Assembly: GCA_964467455.1 (NCBI GenBank)
Contig: CAYXQJ010000003.1
Location: forward strand, 1 to 64,000
From: OLB6 sp964467455
GTDB lineage: Bacteria; Bacteroidota; Ignavibacteria; Kapaibacteriales; Kapaibacteriaceae
DNA length: 64,000 bases
Direction: 5' to 3'
Shown: in pieces, positions 9,901-18,337 of the stretch
Layout of the letters: the number at the start of each line of letters is the position of its first letter
Position numbering within the stretch: position 1 is the first letter of the stretch
Notes under the pieces: generated by a model
What the model saw: the letters and a program-made list of their open reading frames with translations, nothing else
What the model was told of the DNA's origin: nothing
The model's database searches: none
Translations under genes and position numbers: made by a program

Positions 9901-11329
9901 TACGTATGATCGCCTTCGTCCCGTCACCATGACGGCCCTCGTGGCTTCACTCGGCTTCTTGCCGATGGCCATCAGTCAAGGCGACGGCGCCGAGGTCCAA
10001 CGTCCACTTGCTACCGTCGTCATCGGCGGCCTTGTCTCCTCAACCTTGCTCACCTTGGTTGTGCTTCCGGCATTGTATCTCGCAGTGTCAACGTGGAGCG
10101 AGCGCAAACGCAAACTCACGGCGGCACCGATGTTGATCATCGCACTGCTTGGTCTGTCGGCGATCTCAGCACAGGCCACCGATACATTTTCACGACAGCA
10201 GATACGCACCCTCATCAACGAACGCAACATCGACATTCGCACTGCCCGCAATCAAGAACGTCAGGCCGATGTGATGAAGGGGGCTGCTGTAGACCTCGGC
10301 AAGACGCAGCTGCTATGGATGGGTGGCTCGTATAACGCCAACGTATGGGACAATGCCTTCAGCATTGTGCAGACGGTGCCGTGGATCACGCAGATGACGT
10401 CGGCATCATCATTGGCCACGGAGCGCACACGGTATGCCGGCCTCAACGCCGTCCTGACCCAGCGCATGGTGCTGGCCGAAGCGGAACGCACGATGGACGA
10501 GATCGCCTATGCGCGCGAAGTGTTGCGCTTGATCGACCGGCTGGACTCGTTGTTAGAACGTGGTGTGAAGGTCGCCGAAGTGCGACATCAAACCGGCGAC
10601 GTCTCCACGCTGGCCTTGGTCAACACCCAGGCACAGCGCTCCGAGCTCACCATTCAACGCGAGACCGTGACGCTGCAATTGTTCGAAGCCGAGCGCAAAC
10701 TGCGTGAGCTGTGTAACGACTCTGCCGTCACGACCAACGAAGACAGTCTCATCAAGCGCACATCTCCTGTCGGTGATTCATTAGCCGGACCGATCATTCA
10801 AGAGATCGGACAGCGCGTGCATGTCGCCGAAGCCGAGGTCGATCTTGCCAACGCGCGGTGGGGTCCCGACCTCACCCTCGGCTACACCAATCAATCGTTG
10901 ATCGGCACGCCGATGGGCACGGGACGTCTGGCCACCTCCGACGACCGCTTCAGCTACATCACGCTTGGTGTGCACGTCCCCTTGTGGTTTGGCCCTACTT
11001 CTGCCCGCGCCGAGCAAGCCGTCCTCCAGCGCGACCTCACGCGCGACGCCTCGCTTGCCGCCTTGCGTGCGCGCGAGCAACAGCGCGCCCAGCTGCTGCG
11101 CGAGCACGACGTGCTCAAGCGTGTCCTCACGCACTACGAAGGTCCTGCCGCGCTGCAGCTCACCACCATTGCCACGCACGCCCAGCGTGCCTTCGAAGCC
11201 GGCGAGATCGATTGGCTCGCCTATCAACAGTCGATCGAACAAGCCGTCTCGATCCGACGCAACCACCTCGAGTCGTTGCTTCGTTACAACGACGTTGTCA
11301 TCTCACTCGAACTCCTCACCAAGAACTAA
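6983..11329 (+). CDS. czcA: CzcA-type heavy-metal RND pump fused to a TolC-like outer-membrane domain
   Basis: 1448 aa. Residues 1 to about 1040 are a full HME-RND pump. TM4 carries DFGLIVDGAVIVVEH with Asp400, Asp406 and Glu413, the charged set typical of divalent-cation (Zn/Co/Cd, CzcA-type) rather than Cu/Ag pumps. The final His replaces the usual Asn. After the last transmembrane region a second hydrophobic stretch (MLIIALLGLSAISAQA, near 1047-1063) looks like an internal signal peptide. It is followed by about 385 residues of TolC/CzcC-type coiled-coil outer-membrane factor (RQQIRTLINERNIDIRTARN onward). Such fusions occur in Bacteroidota. Residues about 422-444 are encoded by a REP-like repeat. 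The adaptor gene starts one base after the stop. Confidence 0.95.
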   Translation: MFERIIGFSIRNPLIIAIGVTCLIVWGVVSFQRLPIDAVPDITNNQVQVVTLTPALAPQEVERLITIPVEQTMATIDGITERRSVSRFGLSVVTLVFEDDVDIYWARAQVDQRLTEAKEMIPADAGTPMMMPITTGLGEIYQYRLEVDKDHTAMYDPMSLRTIHEWMVRRRLLGSPGVADVASFGGFLRQAEIAVVPERLRSFGLSIADILDAVQRNNANAGGAYIEKGPNLAYIRVEGMATNLTDLENIVVGTTNKNLPILVRDIADVRDGHAVRYGAMTYNDSGEAVGGIVYMLKGANSSEVIETVKERMKAIEASLPEGLHIAPFLDRSKLVNKAISTVATNLIEGALIVIFVLVLMLGNMRAGLIVASVIPLSMLFAIGMMTLFGVSGNLMSLGAIDFGLIVDGAVIVVEHVLHKLQGVPRSTRNDNSEGLSSRANAREIVQFAAVEIRRSAAFGEFIILIVYFPILTLVGIEGKMFGPMAQTVVFAILGAFILSTTYVPMMASLLLKQQTTHKVTFADRIMKLIERLYRPVRNAALRRVPLLLTSAIALFALSLFGFFSLGGEFIPTLDEGDFAVETRLITGSSLSETIKTTQQAAAILKKNFPEVISVVGKIGTTEIPMDPMPIESGDLIVVLKDKKEWTSASTREELAGKMQEVLSTLPGIAFGFQQPIQMRFNELMTGARQDVVIKVYGEDLDSLVHVVDRIGAIAQQVQGAADVYKEPVSGLPQIVVRADREACALLGVNIDDVNSTIRAAFAGELAGNVYEQEKRFDVVVRLRAEDRTSITDLERLTVPTRLGQLIPLQQVADIRMEEGPNQIQREDGRRRIIAGFNVRDRDIQSVVDEIRQRINAEVDLPQGYEVTYGGAFENLNAAKSRLMIAVPAALLLILFLLYLTFGTFKETVLVFTAIPLSAVGGIAALIFRGMPFSISAGVGFIALFGVAVLNGIVLMAAFKKHADLGPMRTVLRGTYDRLRPVTMTALVASLGFLPMAISQGDGAEVQRPLATVVIGGLVSSTLLTLVVLPALYLAVSTWSERKRKLTAAPMLIIALLGLSAISAQATDTFSRQQIRTLINERNIDIRTARNQERQADVMKGAAVDLGKTQLLWMGGSYNANVWDNAFSIVQTVPWITQMTSASSLATERTRYAGLNAVLTQRMVLAEAERTMDEIAYAREVLRLIDRLDSLLERGVKVAEVRHQTGDVSTLALVNTQAQRSELTIQRETVTLQLFEAERKLRELCNDSAVTTNEDSLIKRTSPVGDSLAGPIIQEIGQRVHVAEAEVDLANARWGPDLTLGYTNQSLIGTPMGTGRLATSDDRFSYITLGVHVPLWFGPTSARAEQAVLQRDLTRDASLAALRAREQQRAQLLREHDVLKRVLTHYEGPAALQLTTIATHAQRAFEAGEIDWLAYQQSIEQAVSIRRNHLESLLRYNDVVISLELLTKN
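8246..8312. repeat. REP-like element inserted in frame inside the RND pump gene
   Basis: Two inverted halves of the dispersed palindromic family (GTTCCTCGTTCCACTCGG and CATCCCGAGCGAATGCGAGG) lie within the coding sequence. They add about 22 residues (VPRSTRNDNSEGLSSRANAR) to the cytoplasmic loop after TM4 without breaking the frame. Confidence 0.8.
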
Positions 11330-11330
11330 T

Positions 11331-12473
11331 ATGAATACCAAACTCCTCTCCTTCTTTTCAGCTTTGTTTCTCACCTTGTTTCTCCAGTCATGTTCCCCTG
11401 AAAGTTCCCAGCCCGCTGCAAAAGAGGTTGAACCCCAACAACACATGACCATCACGCTCACAGCCGAGCAGGAGAAGAATGCCAACATTCAGCTCGACAG
11501 TGTGCGAAGCATTACGCTGCATGATCCGCTGCGCGTGCACGGCATGTTGCATGTACCGCCGCAATATCAACTCAGCGTCACCGCACCGTTTGGCGGCATC
11601 GTGAAGAACACCTCCATCCTGCCCGGTACGAATGTTCGTAAGGGGCAGGCACTCACCACGCTGGAAGATCCGGAGTTCGTGACGATGCAGGAAGAGTATC
11701 TCACCATCAAAGCCAAGCTGGTGTTTGCTGAGCAAGAGTTGAAGCGACAGGAAGAGTTGGCAAAGGAGAACGTCAACGCCCGTCGGTCGCTCCAAGAAGC
11801 CACGGCCAATGCCGAGGTCTTGCGTGTGCGACAGCGTGCACTCGCTGAGAAGTTGGCGATGATCGGCATCACGGCATCGAACTTGACGGCAGCGAATATG
11901 ACACGGACCGTGACCATGCGCGCCCCCTTCAATGGCTATGTGACCAAGGTCTATGTGAACAATGGTTCGGCGTTGCAGCCGAACGACAAGATCCTGGAGT
12001 TGGTGGATCCCACGCACCTGCATGTGGAGTTGCTGGTGTTCGAGCGTGATGCGCAGAAAGTGGAGATCGATCAGCCCATCACGGTGCGGTTATCGGGTGA
12101 GAAGGCCGATCGCAAAGGACACGTCCATCTTGTGGGTACGGAGATCGGTGAAGACCGCACCGTCTACGTCCATGCGCATCTGAACGATGCCGATCCCACG
12201 CTGCGTCCGGGTACCACGCTCACGGCCATCATCGAGACCGGCGGCACCAACGTTGAAGCCGTTCCCGTGGCAGCCGTTGCAAAACACGATGGAAAGTCGT
12301 GGGTCTTCACCAAGAACGCCGACGGCACCTACACCATGTATGAAGTCCAGGTCGGACGCGAAGACCTCGGCATGGTCGAGATCAAGAACGCCTCGGAGTT
12401 AAGGGGCAAGCAGATCGTCGCTGCCGGTGCGAATCATCTACTCGGTGTGTCGTCGAATAACGCTACTGAGTAG
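11331..12473 (+). CDS. czcB: RND efflux periplasmic adaptor (membrane-fusion protein), CzcB-like
   Basis: 380 aa. Lipoprotein signal with lipobox LFLQSC. The HlyD/CusB plan is recognisable: a lipoyl-like half (VTAPFGGIVKNTSILPGTNV), a helical hairpin (YLTIKAKLVFAEQELKRQEE), the second half (MRAPFNGYVTKVYVNNGSAL) and a C-terminal beta-barrel and membrane-proximal domain. It would link the inner-membrane pump to the outer-membrane TolC domain in the periplasm. The ATG at 11331 is one base after the pump's stop, so the two are translationally coupled. Its 3' end overlaps the convergent gene by 11 bases. No His-rich metal-binding N-terminus is present. Confidence 0.94.
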   Translation: MNTKLLSFFSALFLTLFLQSCSPESSQPAAKEVEPQQHMTITLTAEQEKNANIQLDSVRSITLHDPLRVHGMLHVPPQYQLSVTAPFGGIVKNTSILPGTNVRKGQALTTLEDPEFVTMQEEYLTIKAKLVFAEQELKRQEELAKENVNARRSLQEATANAEVLRVRQRALAEKLAMIGITASNLTAANMTRTVTMRAPFNGYVTKVYVNNGSALQPNDKILELVDPTHLHVELLVFERDAQKVEIDQPITVRLSGEKADRKGHVHLVGTEIGEDRTVYVHAHLNDADPTLRPGTTLTAIIETGGTNVEAVPVAAVAKHDGKSWVFTKNADGTYTMYEVQVGREDLGMVEIKNASELRGKQIVAAGANHLLGVSSNNATE

Positions 12474-13869
12474 CAACAAGCCATGACCGATCTGCGGAGA
12501 CAACCCACACATAACTACGTTGCGCGCAGATCGCCAGCAATTCACCAGCACTGGAGGCTACACCCAGCAGACGGCCTTGTAGATCGAACACCTGGACGTT
12601 TCCGGTTGGACCACCCTCTTGGCCCCATAGGAGTCGGCTAATGTGCACGGTGTGGATCGGGGTTGAGCTCGGCTCCTGTACACTGCTGATGGTTTCGTTG
12701 ATGGGATAGAACATCATCCCAGCGCGAGAGTATCCTCCAAGGTATTCGCGTCCAGAGGGATCGGTCCAGTATGAGACAAAGGATGAGATCGTCGTTTTGA
12801 GGTTCACAAACCCTGAGCAGAAGATGCGATCTCCCTCAATACTAATGCGAACAAACGCCGCATAGATCACGGACTCATCTCCTATCTTGACCTGAAGATA
12901 TCCGGCTGCGGTCCACGTATCGGAGTGCCGACGGATGACGATCGGATAGAACGCGGATCCCGTCGACATGTCGAGCCGTCTGCTGCGAACAACGGCACCA
13001 CTACGATCGATGAACGAAAGAACGATGGAAGTATCAGCATCTGCCGACCGCAGGACGGTGAAGGAGAGCACCGTATCATGTTGTGGTTGAGATTCGATCA
13101 GTGTCGCGAGGACTCGTTCCGATCCGTTGGTGATAAAGGTCGTCGTTGGATGTTGTTTCAGATCTCTATCGAATGGTACAACCCAAGCCTTGGAAAATGA
13201 CGTCGACGGGAATGCTGATATCCCTGTGACGAGTGAGGTGCCATCAGTGAAACACGCAATACTAAACCCTCCGTCGAGAACATCAGGAACTCCGGCATTG
13301 ATCACGCCGACGCTTCGCTGCAGTCCGGTTGTATCAAACTGATAGAGAAGATGTGAGCCCGGCTCCGGCAGCTGTGCACCACCGCGCTGACGGGCACACA
13401 GCACGTGTCCACGCGCAGATGCTGTGACCGATGATGACCCCGTCAAGATCGTCTGGAACGTGTCTTGCTGGATCTTGAGTTCTGCTCCACCATCAAGATC
13501 AACCAAAAGTTCAGCATACGTCCCATGCGCTGCCGTCAACATGCTATTGCGAGTCAAGCACGTAAGCCGTAACACACCATCAACAGTGCGTTGATGTCCG
13601 GAGAAGATGATGTTGGAATCTGTTTTACCGTATCTGAACAGTTCCTTCCACATTCCATCGACGCTCTGCAACACCCGTGTCTTGAACACGGACTGGCGTG
13701 TCACCACGATCGTATCACTGCCAACAACGTCTAGCCGCTCCACGGACTCGGCAGGTAGAAAGTCGACAGGAATGATCGTCGGTTCGATCTGGGAGAACGT
13801 CAACTCTTGAGCTCGGGCCTCTGCTATAGCAGCAGTTAGAAGCAGGAGACCAAACATTGCTGTTCGCAT
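12463..13869 (-). CDS. Secreted protein of unknown function with a T9SS-like C-terminal tail
   Basis: About 468 aa from ATG 13869, giving the signal peptide MRTAMFGLLLLTAAIAEARA; the frame extends upstream to 13935 without a better start. The body is beta-rich, with no motif I recognise. The last 70 residues include VQVFDLQGRLLGVASS and end in a short beta-strand, which resembles a type A T9SS sorting domain but is weaker than the one at 29.3 kb. Probably surface-exposed or released. The stop lies inside the end of the adaptor gene on the other strand, so there is no room for a separate terminator. Confidence 0.7.
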   Translation of the reverse strand: MRTAMFGLLLLTAAIAEARAQELTFSQIEPTIIPVDFLPAESVERLDVVGSDTIVVTRQSVFKTRVLQSVDGMWKELFRYGKTDSNIIFSGHQRTVDGVLRLTCLTRNSMLTAAHGTYAELLVDLDGGAELKIQQDTFQTILTGSSSVTASARGHVLCARQRGGAQLPEPGSHLLYQFDTTGLQRSVGVINAGVPDVLDGGFSIACFTDGTSLVTGISAFPSTSFSKAWVVPFDRDLKQHPTTTFITNGSERVLATLIESQPQHDTVLSFTVLRSADADTSIVLSFIDRSGAVVRSRRLDMSTGSAFYPIVIRRHSDTWTAAGYLQVKIGDESVIYAAFVRISIEGDRIFCSGFVNLKTTISSFVSYWTDPSGREYLGGYSRAGMMFYPINETISSVQEPSSTPIHTVHISRLLWGQEGGPTGNVQVFDLQGRLLGVASSAGELLAICAQRSYVWVVSADRSWLVATQ

Positions 13870-14032
13870 GAAACGAAAACCGCTAACCATGTAAGCACGA
13901 CCAACCATTTTAGCGCATCCGTAGTTATAAAACATCGTGATTGTTTGAACTTACACAGAACACTGTGACTACATAATACCTTCTCTTTTCCTTCGCCTGA
14001 GGGTGCGCTTGTTGTTGATGGTCTACCTACTC

Positions 14033-15577
14033 CTACTGCAGTCTCACGGTGCAGTCGCCTACTCTCGCCCATAGGGAGACGGCAGGCAGGTCTTTAGGCT
14101 TCTCGATCACAAGGTCAAGCCCATCGATCTGCACGTGTGTGCTGTGGTAGCGCGCACCAGAGACATCGAATAACTGAACAGATGGTCGTTCAGCAAGTGT
14201 GCAGGAGCCTCCCCCTATTAAGCGCCATGAAGTCCCCACGTCAATGACGCTTACATGAAGGGTGCGATCAGCAACCGCCGTCTCGACGGAGACCGTCGGA
14301 CGTTGAGAGGTCAAATAGAGGTTGACGCAACTGGATTCTTCGGTGGCACCATCGGGTTTGTAACTGAAGTTTGCCATCATATCGTGAACGCCATCGTGGT
14401 CGATGTCATCCACGACAGAACAGTCTAGCAAGTACGAACCCTGCATTTGCGATTTGACTGGTACAGCTGTTCCAAGGATCTCAACTTCCGCCGTTGAAGG
14501 ATCCTTCAGTCGAGTTAGCGTAAGTGCCGCATACTTCACTTCACCTAGACTATCGATGATGTTCGTAGGCCGGTCATACCGGATAAACGGACGGTCTGAA
14601 TCAATCACACGCGGGAAGTTGCTTTCTGAGTTCTCACCACCCTGCCCCAAATACCGATCCCAGTATGCTCGCCAGTATTCCGGCACGGAAACGACATTCA
14701 TTCCGCTGCGAGTGACCTTTAGCCCTCGGTCTCGACTCCCGTTATGATCAACTCCGAATAGCCACCATACACCGGGCGTTCGCAACACAACGGCACCATA
14801 ACTGTGACCGGGGAGATATGTGCGCTGAATGACGGTCGTGCGTATCGTGTCTTTACGTGCGGATAAATCTTCGCGATTGAGCTCCAGGAGTTCGAAATAC
14901 TTCTCCTGCGGATTCGAGTAGTACACCTGCACCAGACATGCAATACCGTCAAGGGTGCCCAATGCCACAACCTCTGTGGGTGGTAGGTCAGGATACATTG
15001 AGTTACGACTATCTCGAATTGCAACGAAGCTCAGTCCAATGAATGGATTATCCAGATGCCCATACACAATGTTGGGCGAAGAATACCCATCCCAACTATA
15101 TCCGTCATTGAGCCCATCACCATCCAGGTCACCAAGAAAGCGAGTCTCAACACCAGCTGCTACATAAAGCATTCCATCTTCATGAGCCCTAATCCTCTCA
15201 GTTTCGGAGAACGCGCTGAAGACCGTCAAGCCGGCCCCGCTGTATGTACCTCCAAAGATGTCCTGCCTTCCATCTGAATCATAGTCTCCAACATCATTGA
15301 CAAACTTCAGATCCGGTTGTTGGCGCGCGTACACTTCAGGCACTTCAAGAAACGATTCAATCTCAAACCAGTACAACGAGTCGTTACCTCTTGCATTCAC
15401 CCACCGCAGCGGTATCAAGTGTGTGCTATCCGGCAGCGTGAGTGGGAATGGCCACATTAACGGACCAACCATCTGCCCCGCAGGGGTCCACATCTGCGAG
15501 CGCACTTCCGTCGGCTCAAAAACGGCGATGCAAAGCGCGATCGCCATCACCGAGCATACTGGACAAAGTGTGCGCAT
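14033..15577 (-). CDS. Secreted FG-GAP/VCBS-repeat protein with probable T9SS tail
   Basis: 514 aa from ATG 15577. Signal peptide (CSVMAIALCIAVFEPTEVRS) followed by a mature region with calcium-loop motifs of FG-GAP repeats: DYDSDGRQD near residue 100, DLDGDGLND near 155 and DIDHDGVHD near 390. These repeats form integrin-like beta-propellers in extracellular adhesins and enzymes. The C-terminus (SVQLFDVSGARYHSTHVQ) is like a T9SS sorting domain. It may be a paralogue of the neighbouring secreted protein at 12.5-13.9 kb in general layout, not in sequence. Ligand unknown. Confidence 0.78.
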   Translation of the reverse strand: MRTLCPVCSVMAIALCIAVFEPTEVRSQMWTPAGQMVGPLMWPFPLTLPDSTHLIPLRWVNARGNDSLYWFEIESFLEVPEVYARQQPDLKFVNDVGDYDSDGRQDIFGGTYSGAGLTVFSAFSETERIRAHEDGMLYVAAGVETRFLGDLDGDGLNDGYSWDGYSSPNIVYGHLDNPFIGLSFVAIRDSRNSMYPDLPPTEVVALGTLDGIACLVQVYYSNPQEKYFELLELNREDLSARKDTIRTTVIQRTYLPGHSYGAVVLRTPGVWWLFGVDHNGSRDRGLKVTRSGMNVVSVPEYWRAYWDRYLGQGGENSESNFPRVIDSDRPFIRYDRPTNIIDSLGEVKYAALTLTRLKDPSTAEVEILGTAVPVKSQMQGSYLLDCSVVDDIDHDGVHDMMANFSYKPDGATEESSCVNLYLTSQRPTVSVETAVADRTLHVSVIDVGTSWRLIGGGSCTLAERPSVQLFDVSGARYHSTHVQIDGLDLVIEKPKDLPAVSLWARVGDCTVRLQ

Positions 15578-15649
15578 CAGACGTAACAAGGTCGTTGTAC
15601 CCCAAAGAATACAACTACGTTACGTAATAATCCGGCAGTGTGAAAATAT

Positions 15650-15710
15650 CTGTCTATCTATCTATCTAGCTATCTAGCTATCTAGCTATCTAGCTGTCTA
15701 GCTGACTAAT
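15650..15710. repeat. Minisatellite, CTATCTAG-type units
   Basis: Short tandem units (TCTATCTAGCTATCTAGCTA and variants) between two minus-strand genes. The same kind of unit recurs at 49.19-49.26 kb. There is no coding potential. Confidence 0.85.
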
Positions 15711-15725
15711 AACCGGTAACGGGTA

Positions 15726-17003
15726 TCAGGTCTTCTGCATCTTTTTTTTTGCAGCCGGAAACAGAATGTTATTCAGGATCAACCGGTATCCTGGCGACGT
15801 GGGATGCAGGGCAAGATCGGTTGGCGGGTCGCCGACGGCGTGACGGTAGTCTTCGGGATCGTGGCCGGCATACCAGGTGAAGGTGCCGCGGCCGACGTTG
15901 CCGTGGATGTAGCGGACCTGGTTGGTACCGTCGCGCTCGGCAAGAACGGTGACGGATTTCTTGATGTACTCTTTGCGGAAACCGGTGGTCTGACCCAAAA
16001 AGCCCCTTACCACATTCACATGACATTGTGTGAGCATGGTGGGGACGGGGTCATACTTGGCAGAGAAGTCGAAGAGCGTGAAGTAGTCGCTGCTTTCGGT
16101 GGCGAGGACGCGGTTGACGTCGACGTCGATGTTCGAATATTCGTACTCGTAAGGATTGAGCGAGACCTCGAAGTTCTCGAAAGCAAAACAGCGGTTGAAT
16201 TCGAGTTTTTGATTGGCGTTCTGGTCCGGTGGATCGCCATCAAACACAACGTCGGCAATGTCGGTGTTGATCGTCGCCAACGCAATGTCGTACGAATCCG
16301 TGGCACTGCACATCGCAAACATGAAGCCGCCGGCGGTGACGTAGTCGCGGATCTTTTCTACGACGGCATGTTTGAGATCGGGCACGGTGGAGAAGCCAAG
16401 TTTGCGCGCGGTGTTCTCCAATAACTCCACTTGCTGGATGTACCAGCTTTGTCCGGCAGCCGACGCTAGGAACTTACCGTGTTGTCCGGTGAAGTCTTCG
16501 TGATGCAAATGCAGCCAGTCGTATTCACTCAGCTTGCCCTGCATCACCTCTTCATCCCACAACTTGTCGTATTTCACTTCGGCATATTCCATCACCAACG
16601 TCACGGCATCGTCCCACGGACGGAAACCCGGCGGTGCATAGACGGCGATACGCGGGGCCTTTTCCAGACGCACGACTTCGGTATTGCTGCCTTCGGCCTG
16701 GACGTCGGCATAGATGCCCGACGCCGCAGCACCGCTGATCTCTTCGAACATCACGCCGCGGATCCGACATTCCGTCACGATCTCCGGCACCGCATCCATC
16801 ACAAACGACCCGCCGCGATAATTCAGCAGCCAGTCCACCGGGATCTCCTTCGTCAGCGCCAGGTACGTGATCCCATAGGCCTTGAGGTGGTTCGTCTGGC
16901 CTAAGTCCATTGGTATCAATAGTTTCTGCGCAGAGACCGACCCGCCCCCTACCAAAAGGAAGAGGACTGTCATTCCGAGCGTAGCGAGGAACGGTGTGAA
17001 CAT
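15726..17003 (-). CDS. Conserved secreted protein, often labelled 'asparagine synthetase B' in Bacteroidota
   Basis: 425 aa. Signal peptide (TVLFLLVGGGSVSAQ), then the strongly conserved landmarks KLLIPMDLGQTNHLKAYGI, VDWLLNYRGGSF, YAPPGFRPWDDAVTL, YDWLHLHHEDFTG, GGFMFAMCSATDSYDIALA and a C-terminal YAGHDPEDYRHAVGD. I recognise these from Bacteroidota proteins annotated 'asparagine synthetase B'. The name looks wrong: no N-terminal glutaminase Cys and no ATP-pyrophosphatase motif are visible, and the protein is exported. True function unknown; several conserved His/Asp suggest an envelope enzyme. The first dozen codons (MFTPFLATLGMT) are read from a REP-like repeat, so the signal peptide starts inside a mobile palindrome. 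Confidence 0.85.
   Translation of the reverse strand: MFTPFLATLGMTVLFLLVGGGSVSAQKLLIPMDLGQTNHLKAYGITYLALTKEIPVDWLLNYRGGSFVMDAVPEIVTECRIRGVMFEEISGAAASGIYADVQAEGSNTEVVRLEKAPRIAVYAPPGFRPWDDAVTLVMEYAEVKYDKLWDEEVMQGKLSEYDWLHLHHEDFTGQHGKFLASAAGQSWYIQQVELLENTARKLGFSTVPDLKHAVVEKIRDYVTAGGFMFAMCSATDSYDIALATINTDIADVVFDGDPPDQNANQKLEFNRCFAFENFEVSLNPYEYEYSNIDVDVNRVLATESSDYFTLFDFSAKYDPVPTMLTQCHVNVVRGFLGQTTGFRKEYIKKSVTVLAERDGTNQVRYIHGNVGRGTFTWYAGHDPEDYRHAVGDPPTDLALHPTSPGYRLILNNILFPAAKKKMQKT
16969..16996. repeat. REP-like half element at the 5' end of a gene
   Basis: The sequence CATTCCGAGCGTAGCGAGG and neighbours, the dispersed REP-like family, overlaps codons 3-12 of the minus-strand secreted protein. The opposite strand reads VIPSVARNG. 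Confidence 0.75.
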
Positions 17004-17043
17004 GGGTGCAATCTACGGATTGAGATGCTTCGTATTTTGGGGC

Positions 17044-17469
17044 ATGACGTTGACCGCACAAGACATCGGCATTATTGAGAACGTCCTGGGTCCGTCCCAG
17101 GCGTTAGATGCAAACAGCTGGTTTTGGAACCTCCGCGATGCCTCGGGCAGAGTGTTGGCACTGACCGTTTCGATCGTCGAGATCGGCACCGAATCCCCGA
17201 CCGTCGTGGCCTCGGCCCAGACGCATCAGGGCTATATCGAGCTGCACGACGTCACCGCCTATCTCTGCATCGAGCCCGACGAAGTGATGTTCATCGCCAA
17301 ACAGGCCGATCGATTCACCTCGCTCGTCGTGGGCAAGACGTGTACGTGTTCGCAGTTCTCCAACATCCGCGCTTCGTTGATCAAGGCCGACCTTACGGAG
17401 CTTGATCCGACGCTGCTGATGGCGGCCATGCAACTCTCGCTTGCCGAATCGCTGCTCGAGACGTTGTAA
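17044..17469 (+). CDS. Conserved hypothetical protein upstream of ybeY
   Basis: 141 aa from ATG 17044 (TTGGGGC just upstream may act as ribosome site); longer in-frame starts at 17002 and 16882 would run into the divergent gene and the REP-like repeat. I recognise no domain. The sequence is soluble-looking, begins MTLTAQDIGIIENVLG, holds two close cysteines (KTCTCSQF) and ends in an amphipathic helix (LLMAAMQLSLAESLLETL). Its stop overlaps the ATG of ybeY by one base (TAATG), which implies translational coupling, so a link to ribosome or RNA maturation is possible but not shown. Confidence 0.7.
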   Translation: MTLTAQDIGIIENVLGPSQALDANSWFWNLRDASGRVLALTVSIVEIGTESPTVVASAQTHQGYIELHDVTAYLCIEPDEVMFIAKQADRFTSLVVGKTCTCSQFSNIRASLIKADLTELDPTLLMAAMQLSLAESLLETL

Positions 17470-17882
17470 TGCTCAACGTCACCATCACCAACGCTTCCGG
17501 ACAGCGGTATCGCGGAAAAGATGCTATTGTGAAGGGGGCGAGCAAAGCCCTCAAAAAAGAAGGCATCAAACACGGACGGGTCGACATCATCCTCGTCGAC
17601 GATCCCTACCTCAAAAAACTCCACAAACAGTGGATGGGCGATGGATCCGCGACCGACGTGATGACCTTCCCTATCGAAGAAGAGCCGCCGATCTTGGGCG
17701 AGATCTACATCTCCGTCGACATGGCACGTCGCAACGCTGCCGGCTACGGCGTCACCCTCACAAACGAATTATGTCGGTTGGCCGTCCACGGAGCGCTGCA
17801 TCTTTGTGGCTACGACGATGCCACGGACGAGCAGCGAGCCATCATGCACAAACTTGAGAATCGCTATATTTCCGGCCTATGA
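17469..17882 (+). CDS. ybeY: Endoribonuclease YbeY, rRNA maturation factor
   Basis: 137 aa, usual length for the family. YbeY is a zinc-dependent single-strand RNase acting in 16S rRNA 3'-end processing and ribosome quality control. The metal site motif HGALHLCGYDD supplies two His; the third position is Asp instead of the E. coli His. From memory HLCGYxD is normal for Bacteroidota, so I do not treat it as a defect. ATDVMTFP and GEIYISVD are the other family signatures. It overlaps its upstream neighbour by one base and the downstream smg-like gene by four (ATGA), so all three are one operon. Confidence 0.95.
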   Translation: MLNVTITNASGQRYRGKDAIVKGASKALKKEGIKHGRVDIILVDDPYLKKLHKQWMGDGSATDVMTFPIEEEPPILGEIYISVDMARRNAAGYGVTLTNELCRLAVHGALHLCGYDDATDEQRAIMHKLENRYISGL

Positions 17883-18337
17883 ACGATCGATACACTGTTG
17901 AGCGCATCATGGAGATCATCGCCTACGTCATGGGCATCCGCCGCAGCGGCACGCCCTTGATGAAGGTGGACACCACGGAGCTCACCAACCAAGGGTATAC
18001 GCAGTCCGAGATCTCCGCCGCCTTTTCCTGGATCATGGAACGGGGCGAGCACGACATCGCCTCCGATGCCGACTCCTTCCGCATCCTGCACGGCGTCGAA
18101 GCCGAGACCATCACCCCCGAAGCCTGGGGTCTGCTGCTCACCTACCGCGACCTTGGCTTCCTGACCAACGAAGACTTGGAGAACATCATCGAGCGCGCCA
18201 TGGTCATGGGTGCCGAGACCAACATCGTCGACATCCCCGAGATCCGCACCCTCGTCGCCGTCTACGTCATGCACCAAGGCCCGTTTGCGCAGACGGGGAG
18301 TAGGAACCTTTTGCTGGGATCTGACTCGGTGAATTAG
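17879..18337 (+). CDS. smg: Smg/DUF494 family protein
   Basis: 152 aa. The helical N-terminus (VERIMEIIAYVMGIRR), the L-x-x-x-G-Y-x-x-x-E-I-x-x-A-x-x-W signature (LTNQGYTQSEISAAFSWI) and the second half (ITPEAWGLLLTYRDLGFL, then DLENIIERAMVMG) identify DUF494/Smg. In other bacteria smg sits beside dprA/topA or def; its molecular role is unknown. Here it follows ybeY with a four-base ATGA overlap. GTTAGTC minisatellites begin right after its stop. Confidence 0.9.
   Translation: MNDRYTVERIMEIIAYVMGIRRSGTPLMKVDTTELTNQGYTQSEISAAFSWIMERGEHDIASDADSFRILHGVEAETITPEAWGLLLTYRDLGFLTNEDLENIIERAMVMGAETNIVDIPEIRTLVAVYVMHQGPFAQTGSRNLLLGSDSVN

Noticed and set aside
14210..14220. TCCCCCT in a secreted-protein gene as a reverse copy of the heptamer
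   Set aside because: The base before the C-run is T, not G, so it is outside the motif.
17814..17850. YbeY metal site with Asp instead of the third His
   Set aside because: This looks odd against E. coli, but from memory HLCGYxD is common in Bacteroidota YbeY, so it is probably normal.
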